Source: Acidilobaceae archaeon
GTDB taxonomy: Archaea > Thermoproteota > Thermoprotei_A > Sulfolobales > Acidilobaceae
Reading direction: 5' to 3'
Assembly: GCA_027044005.1 (NCBI GenBank)
Contig: JALUDK010000288.1
Coordinates: 1 to 9,140, forward strand
Length of the DNA: 9,140 nt
The position numbers and the translations under genes were made by a program. Shown here piece after piece: positions 6,361 through 9,140 of the stretch (position 1 is its first letter; every line of letters starts with the position of its first letter). The notes under the pieces are model-generated. The model worked only from the letters and a program-made list of their open reading frames with translations, did no database searches and was not told the origin of the DNA.

Positions 6361-7223
6361 TATCTGATAGCGAGCACTATGCCCAATACCGCTAAGCCAG
6401 CTGCTATAGCATGCACCAGCCCCACTTTCTCCCCGCTCTCCCCAGATAACACGGCAGCTAGGACAGCCGTGTGGACAGGGAATAGGCTTATGAAGACCAA
6501 CGCCTCCACCACGGGGACCATGCTCAACGCAGTGTACCTGAATAGCTGTGCGGATGTGACAACTAGCGCTGAGATGACTGCTAGGGCCATCCCCTTACTA
6601 GGCAGCCCACCCGGCTTATAGGATCTCCCAACCATGGCTAGTGGTACTGGTATAGCCGCGGTGTAGGATATCGCCGCGCCCAGTATGGGTGATCCGCTCG
6701 AGGCTCCCGCGTATCTGACTGCTACTGATGATATGGAGAAGATCAATGTTGCGGCCAGGCCAGCCGCCAGCCCCTTCCTCCTGCTAACACCCTGGAGTGG
6801 AGTGCCCGAGGGCTTGTCCGCTGCCAGGAATACCGCTAGTGCAACTAGGATAGCACCCGCTACCTTGCCTATTGTTAGGTCCTCACCTAGGAGTAGCCAG
6901 GCTAGGAAGCTGCTGATTACTATGACCGGTGATACTATGACTGCCGCGCTGCTGGCTCCGAGTCCTGTTATAGCAGTGTAGAAGAGGTAGCGCGCCACTC
7001 CGAAGTGTATTAGGCCTATCGCTGCGAAGATCAGTGCTGGCTCTGGGGGTGGTATCTGCTCTCCTACCAGGATTCCCGTCAGCCATAGGTATGGCGCGCC
7101 TACGAGTAGGCTGACTAGGACTAGCATACCCCTCTCCACGTGTTTAGACGCCATCCTGGTCAGCACGTCGCTTAGCGCGAAGCTGAATCCCGATGCAAAT
7201 GCCAGCAGGTAGCCTAGCTCCAC
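6357..7223 (-). CDS. EamA-family (DMT superfamily) membrane transporter
   Basis: A 288-aa integral membrane protein with about ten predicted transmembrane helices in two homologous five-helix EamA halves, residues about 3-135 and 150-287. Each half ends in the family signature: LLLGEDLTIGKVAGAILVAL near 110-130 and VLSGESGEKVGLVHAIAAGL near 258-277. The two halves are joined by a basic cytoplasmic loop (SRRK, 147-150). Helix 1 holds the usual FALSDVLTRMAS. The family exports or imports small metabolites such as amino acids, nucleotides or sugars; the substrate cannot be told from sequence. The start is GTG 7223, with only weak AAGGGT upstream and a good minus-strand TATA box at 7258-7265, so a short-leader or leaderless transcript is likely. 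The TAG stop shares three bases with the ahcY stop. Confidence 0.9.
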   Translation of the reverse strand: MELGYLLAFASGFSFALSDVLTRMASKHVERGMLVLVSLLVGAPYLWLTGILVGEQIPPPEPALIFAAIGLIHFGVARYLFYTAITGLGASSAAVIVSPVIVISSFLAWLLLGEDLTIGKVAGAILVALAVFLAADKPSGTPLQGVSRRKGLAAGLAATLIFSISSVAVRYAGASSGSPILGAAISYTAAIPVPLAMVGRSYKPGGLPSKGMALAVISALVVTSAQLFRYTALSMVPVVEALVFISLFPVHTAVLAAVLSGESGEKVGLVHAIAAGLAVLGIVLAIRY

Positions 7224-7257
7224 CCTTGCGCCCCTGCACCCTATACATCTAAACCCG

Positions 7258-7265
7258 ATATATAA
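7258..7265 (-). promoter_or_regulatory. TATA box for the EamA transporter gene
   Basis: On the minus strand TTATATAT lies 35-42 nt upstream of GTG 7223. That fits an archaeal TATA box with initiation about 25 nt downstream and a leader of roughly 10-15 nt. The sequence is AT-rich on both strands (ATATATAA on plus), so it might also serve yjbQ, with a leader of about 35 nt. Confidence 0.5.
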
Positions 7266-7282
7266 CCGGTCCTGGCTCTACC

Positions 7283-7289
7283 CTATAAC
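7283..7289 (+). promoter_or_regulatory. TATA-like element and RBS context for the YjbQ-family gene
   Basis: CTATAAC lies about 36-42 nt before ATG 7325, predicting initiation near 7310-7315. GGGAGG at 7314-7319, 5 nt before the ATG, is a good ribosome binding site and supports that start. Confidence 0.4.
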
Positions 7290-7324
7290 CCTCAGCACCG
7301 CCATAGATACCATGGGAGGCAGGC

Positions 7325-7738
7325 ATGGCCAGGGTCGAGTCGACTAGTATTAGCGTGCCAACCTCTTCAAGGTTCCAGCTAGTGGACGTTACAGTCAGGA
7401 TACAGGAGTGGCTGTCCACGGTCAATGCTGGCGATGGCATGCTACTCGTCTACAGCCCACATACGACGGCGGGAGTTATAGTGAATGAGGCCGAGCCAGG
7501 CCTAATGGAGGATATACTAGACCTCCTACGCGAGATAACAAGGCCCGGGGGAGGATGGAGGCATAATAGGATAGATGACAACGCCCATGCACACCTAGCC
7601 CAGGTCCTAGTAGGCAATAGCAGGGTGATCCCGGTAGCCAGGGGCTCGCTTGTGCTTGGCACCTGGCAGCGTGTGATGCTTCTGGAGATGGATGGGCCTA
7701 GGAGTAGGAGGCTCAACCTAGTCTATATAGGCTCCTAG
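7325..7738 (+). CDS. YjbQ/UPF0047 family protein (secondary thiamine-phosphate synthase family)
   Basis: A complete 137-aa single-domain protein of the UPF0047/YjbQ family. Conserved motifs appear in the usual order: SPHTTAGVIVNE at 44-55, WRHNRIDDNAHAHL at 78-91, IPVARGSLVLGTWQ at 102-115 and LEMDGPRSRRLN at 120-131. His46, His80, His88 and His90 are likely metal or active-site ligands. Some homologues (E. coli YjbQ) have weak thiamine-phosphate synthase activity, but the physiological role is unsettled, so the product name is a family label. The ATG at 7325 has GGGAGG at 5 nt. It diverges from the EamA gene (101-nt shared upstream region) and is followed by the helicase gene after 115 nt on the same strand. 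That 115-nt gap holds no convincing gene. Confidence 0.92.
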   Translation: MARVESTSISVPTSSRFQLVDVTVRIQEWLSTVNAGDGMLLVYSPHTTAGVIVNEAEPGLMEDILDLLREITRPGGGWRHNRIDDNAHAHLAQVLVGNSRVIPVARGSLVLGTWQRVMLLEMDGPRSRRLNLVYIGS

Positions 7739-7853
7739 CCACCCGGCCTCCAGTGGGATGACGATCACCCCGAACAGGGCGTCTGGGACCCTATCTAGTA
7801 GGGGATGACCTGGTGGCGGCTGCCTGACCTGTCCATCCGAGAGGGGTATAGTA

Positions 7854-9140
7854 GTGGAGGAGCCAGTGTTCCCCTACAAGGAGTTCAGGACTGGCCAGAG
7901 GGAGCTGGCGGAGGCTGTGGCCAGGACCGTTAGTAGAGGGGGCGTGCTTGCCGTAAGGGCCCCTACAGGCTTCGGGAAGACCGCTGCGGTCATCTACGGC
8001 CACCTCCTGGCCAAGGCAGGTAAGGTCCTCTTCCTTGTCAGGACGGTTAACGAGGTTGAGCCGGTTGCCAGGGAGTTGAGGAGGTTTGGCGTGGGCTATA
8101 CTGTCCTGGTCTCGCCTCGGAGGACATGCCCCCTGCTCCGTGGGGCTCCTGGCCATGTGCCTGCGGAGGACTTCTGGGAGAATTGTAGAATAGCTAGGCT
8201 ACGTGGGGCCTGCCCCTACTATATGGAGGTCGAGTCCATAGACCCTAGTATGGCTTCATCGATCCTCTCCAGTGGTTCTAGCTCCTTATCAGGCCTTAGA
8301 CTCATAGGTTCCAAGCTAGGTGCGTGCCCCTTCTTCACAGCTAGGAGGCTGATTAAGGATGTTGACTTCATCATAGCTACCTACCCATACTTCTTTAAGA
8401 AGGAGTTGTTCGACTATGCAGTGGCTGAGATGGGCGTGTCTTACGGGGATCTCAGTGTTGTGATCGACGAGGCTCACTCTATACTCTCGATCCACTCAAT
8501 AACCGAGAGGAGCCTTACCCTAGAGATGCTGGAGAGGGCTGTTGAGGAGGTTAAGACTAGGGTACCCGAGTATGAGGATGTTGTAGAGAGCCTGGACTCT
8601 CTTAAAGGCGTCATAACGAGCCTAGCTAGGAGGCGCGTCAGGGGGCTTAGGCTGGTTGAGAAGGAGATCGTGCTAGATGCTCTGGGAGACTACCAGCTTA
8701 TACTTGACGCCGCGGAGGAGTCACGGTTTAGGGCTGCCAGTGAGGCGCTTGCCAGCGGCGATGCATCCAGTGTGGTATCGGTAAGGAGCCCCCTGTACTC
8801 TGTATCATTGTGGATCGAGACCGTTGTGCTGGACGATTCTAGGGTGTTCTATAGCGGTGAGGGGAGACCCTCTCTACTAGCCACCCTTCTTGACCCCGCT
8901 TTGATAGCTAGGGATCCCCTAGAGTCTGTACATAGCGCTGTGTTGATGAGTGGCACTCTTCCTCCCCATGGGTTCCTGAGTAGGATAGTTGGGCTCAGGA
9001 GGGATATAGAGTATCTGGACCTATCCATGGCTAGTAGGGCGGAGAGGGGGGCTGTATATACTGCTGTGGCTTCTGATGTCTCGACTAGGTATGTGGAGAG
9101 GAATAGGGTTACATACTCTAGGATAGCCTCCTACATCAAC
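7854..9140 (+). CDS. xpd: XPD/Rad3-type Fe-S superfamily 2 DNA helicase (partial, C-terminus missing)
   Basis: The 429 codons present lead to the right edge. Archaeal XPD is a 5'-3' helicase with an Fe-S cluster, linked to nucleotide excision repair and damage handling. Visible in order are a Q-motif-like FRTGQREL at 11-18, Walker A APTGFGKT at 36-43, and motif Ia region LFLVRTVNEVEPV near 59-71. Four cysteines, Cys92, Cys111, Cys120 and Cys158, are suited to bind a 4Fe-4S cluster. ATYPYFF follows at 175-181 and Walker B DEAH at 205-208. An Arch-like insertion spans about 215-360, and motif III MSGTL lies at 365-369. Motifs IV-VI lie beyond the window. GTG 7854 is the first usual start after an in-frame TGA at 7806, and GAGGGG lies 7 nt upstream. 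A DinG-like or other Rad3 paralogue is a less likely alternative. Confidence 0.88.
   Translation, partial: MEEPVFPYKEFRTGQRELAEAVARTVSRGGVLAVRAPTGFGKTAAVIYGHLLAKAGKVLFLVRTVNEVEPVARELRRFGVGYTVLVSPRRTCPLLRGAPGHVPAEDFWENCRIARLRGACPYYMEVESIDPSMASSILSSGSSSLSGLRLIGSKLGACPFFTARRLIKDVDFIIATYPYFFKKELFDYAVAEMGVSYGDLSVVIDEAHSILSIHSITERSLTLEMLERAVEEVKTRVPEYEDVVESLDSLKGVITSLARRRVRGLRLVEKEIVLDALGDYQLILDAAEESRFRAASEALASGDASSVVSVRSPLYSVSLWIETVVLDDSRVFYSGEGRPSLLATLLDPALIARDPLESVHSAVLMSGTLPPHGFLSRIVGLRRDIEYLDLSMASRAERGAVYTAVASDVSTRYVERNRVTYSRIASYIN

Noticed and set aside
7739..7853. Possible C/D-box guide sRNA: C-like ATGACGA (7758-7764), C'-like ATGACC (7805-7810), D box CTGA (7824-7827) about 12 nt after C'.
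   Set aside because: The C and C' boxes each have mismatches, no good D' box lies at the right distance, and the flanks do not form a clear terminal stem.
7791..8156. 121-aa ORF on the minus strand.
   Set aside because: It lies antisense to the helicase gene and its intergenic upstream region, has no recognisable domain, and is a shadow of the conserved frame.

Overview
The window comes from the chromosome of an archaeon, most likely a hyperthermophilic member of the Thermoproteota (Crenarchaeota; Desulfurococcales-like). The evidence is sn-glycerol-1-phosphate dehydrogenase (the archaeal lipid enzyme), a 20S proteasome beta subunit, the KH/beta-CASP nuclease aCPSF1 and an XPD-type helicase. 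Arg codons AGG/AGA and Ile codon ATA are heavily used, GTG starts are common, and TATA boxes rather than bacterial promoters precede the genes. The genus cannot be settled from sequence reading alone.

Layout. On the minus strand, 1725-670 is egsA, followed 15 nt later by a PUA-domain RlmI-like RNA methyltransferase that runs off the left edge. Diverging from egsA, 1820-4565 (+) holds psmB and then aCPSF1. Between egsA and psmB lies a perfect 9-bp inverted repeat that overlaps TATA-like sequence for both directions. A small zinc-ribbon protein of unknown function (about 4886-4629, -) converges on aCPSF1. Its upstream region is shared with ahcY (5110-6360, +), and includes a self-complementary TATA box and two leader hairpins. 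ahcY converges on a 10-TM EamA/DMT transporter (7223-6357, -); their stop codons overlap within one CTAG. Diverging from the transporter, a YjbQ/UPF0047 protein (7325-7738, +) is followed by an XPD/Rad3-like Fe-S helicase (7854 onward, +) that is cut by the right edge.

How the genes fit together. This is compact, mostly housekeeping DNA: membrane lipid backbone synthesis, RNA methylation, protein degradation, 3'-end formation and transcription termination, S-adenosylhomocysteine clearance, and DNA repair. The most suggestive link is psmB next to aCPSF1, which parallels the known archaeal linkage of proteasome and RNA-processing genes. I see no CRISPR array, insertion sequence, integrase, rRNA or tRNA, no gene-free stretch over 300 bases, and no convincing new multi-gene system. 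The points most worth a second look are the egsA/psmB palindrome, the ahcY leader hairpins and the uncharacterised zinc-ribbon protein.
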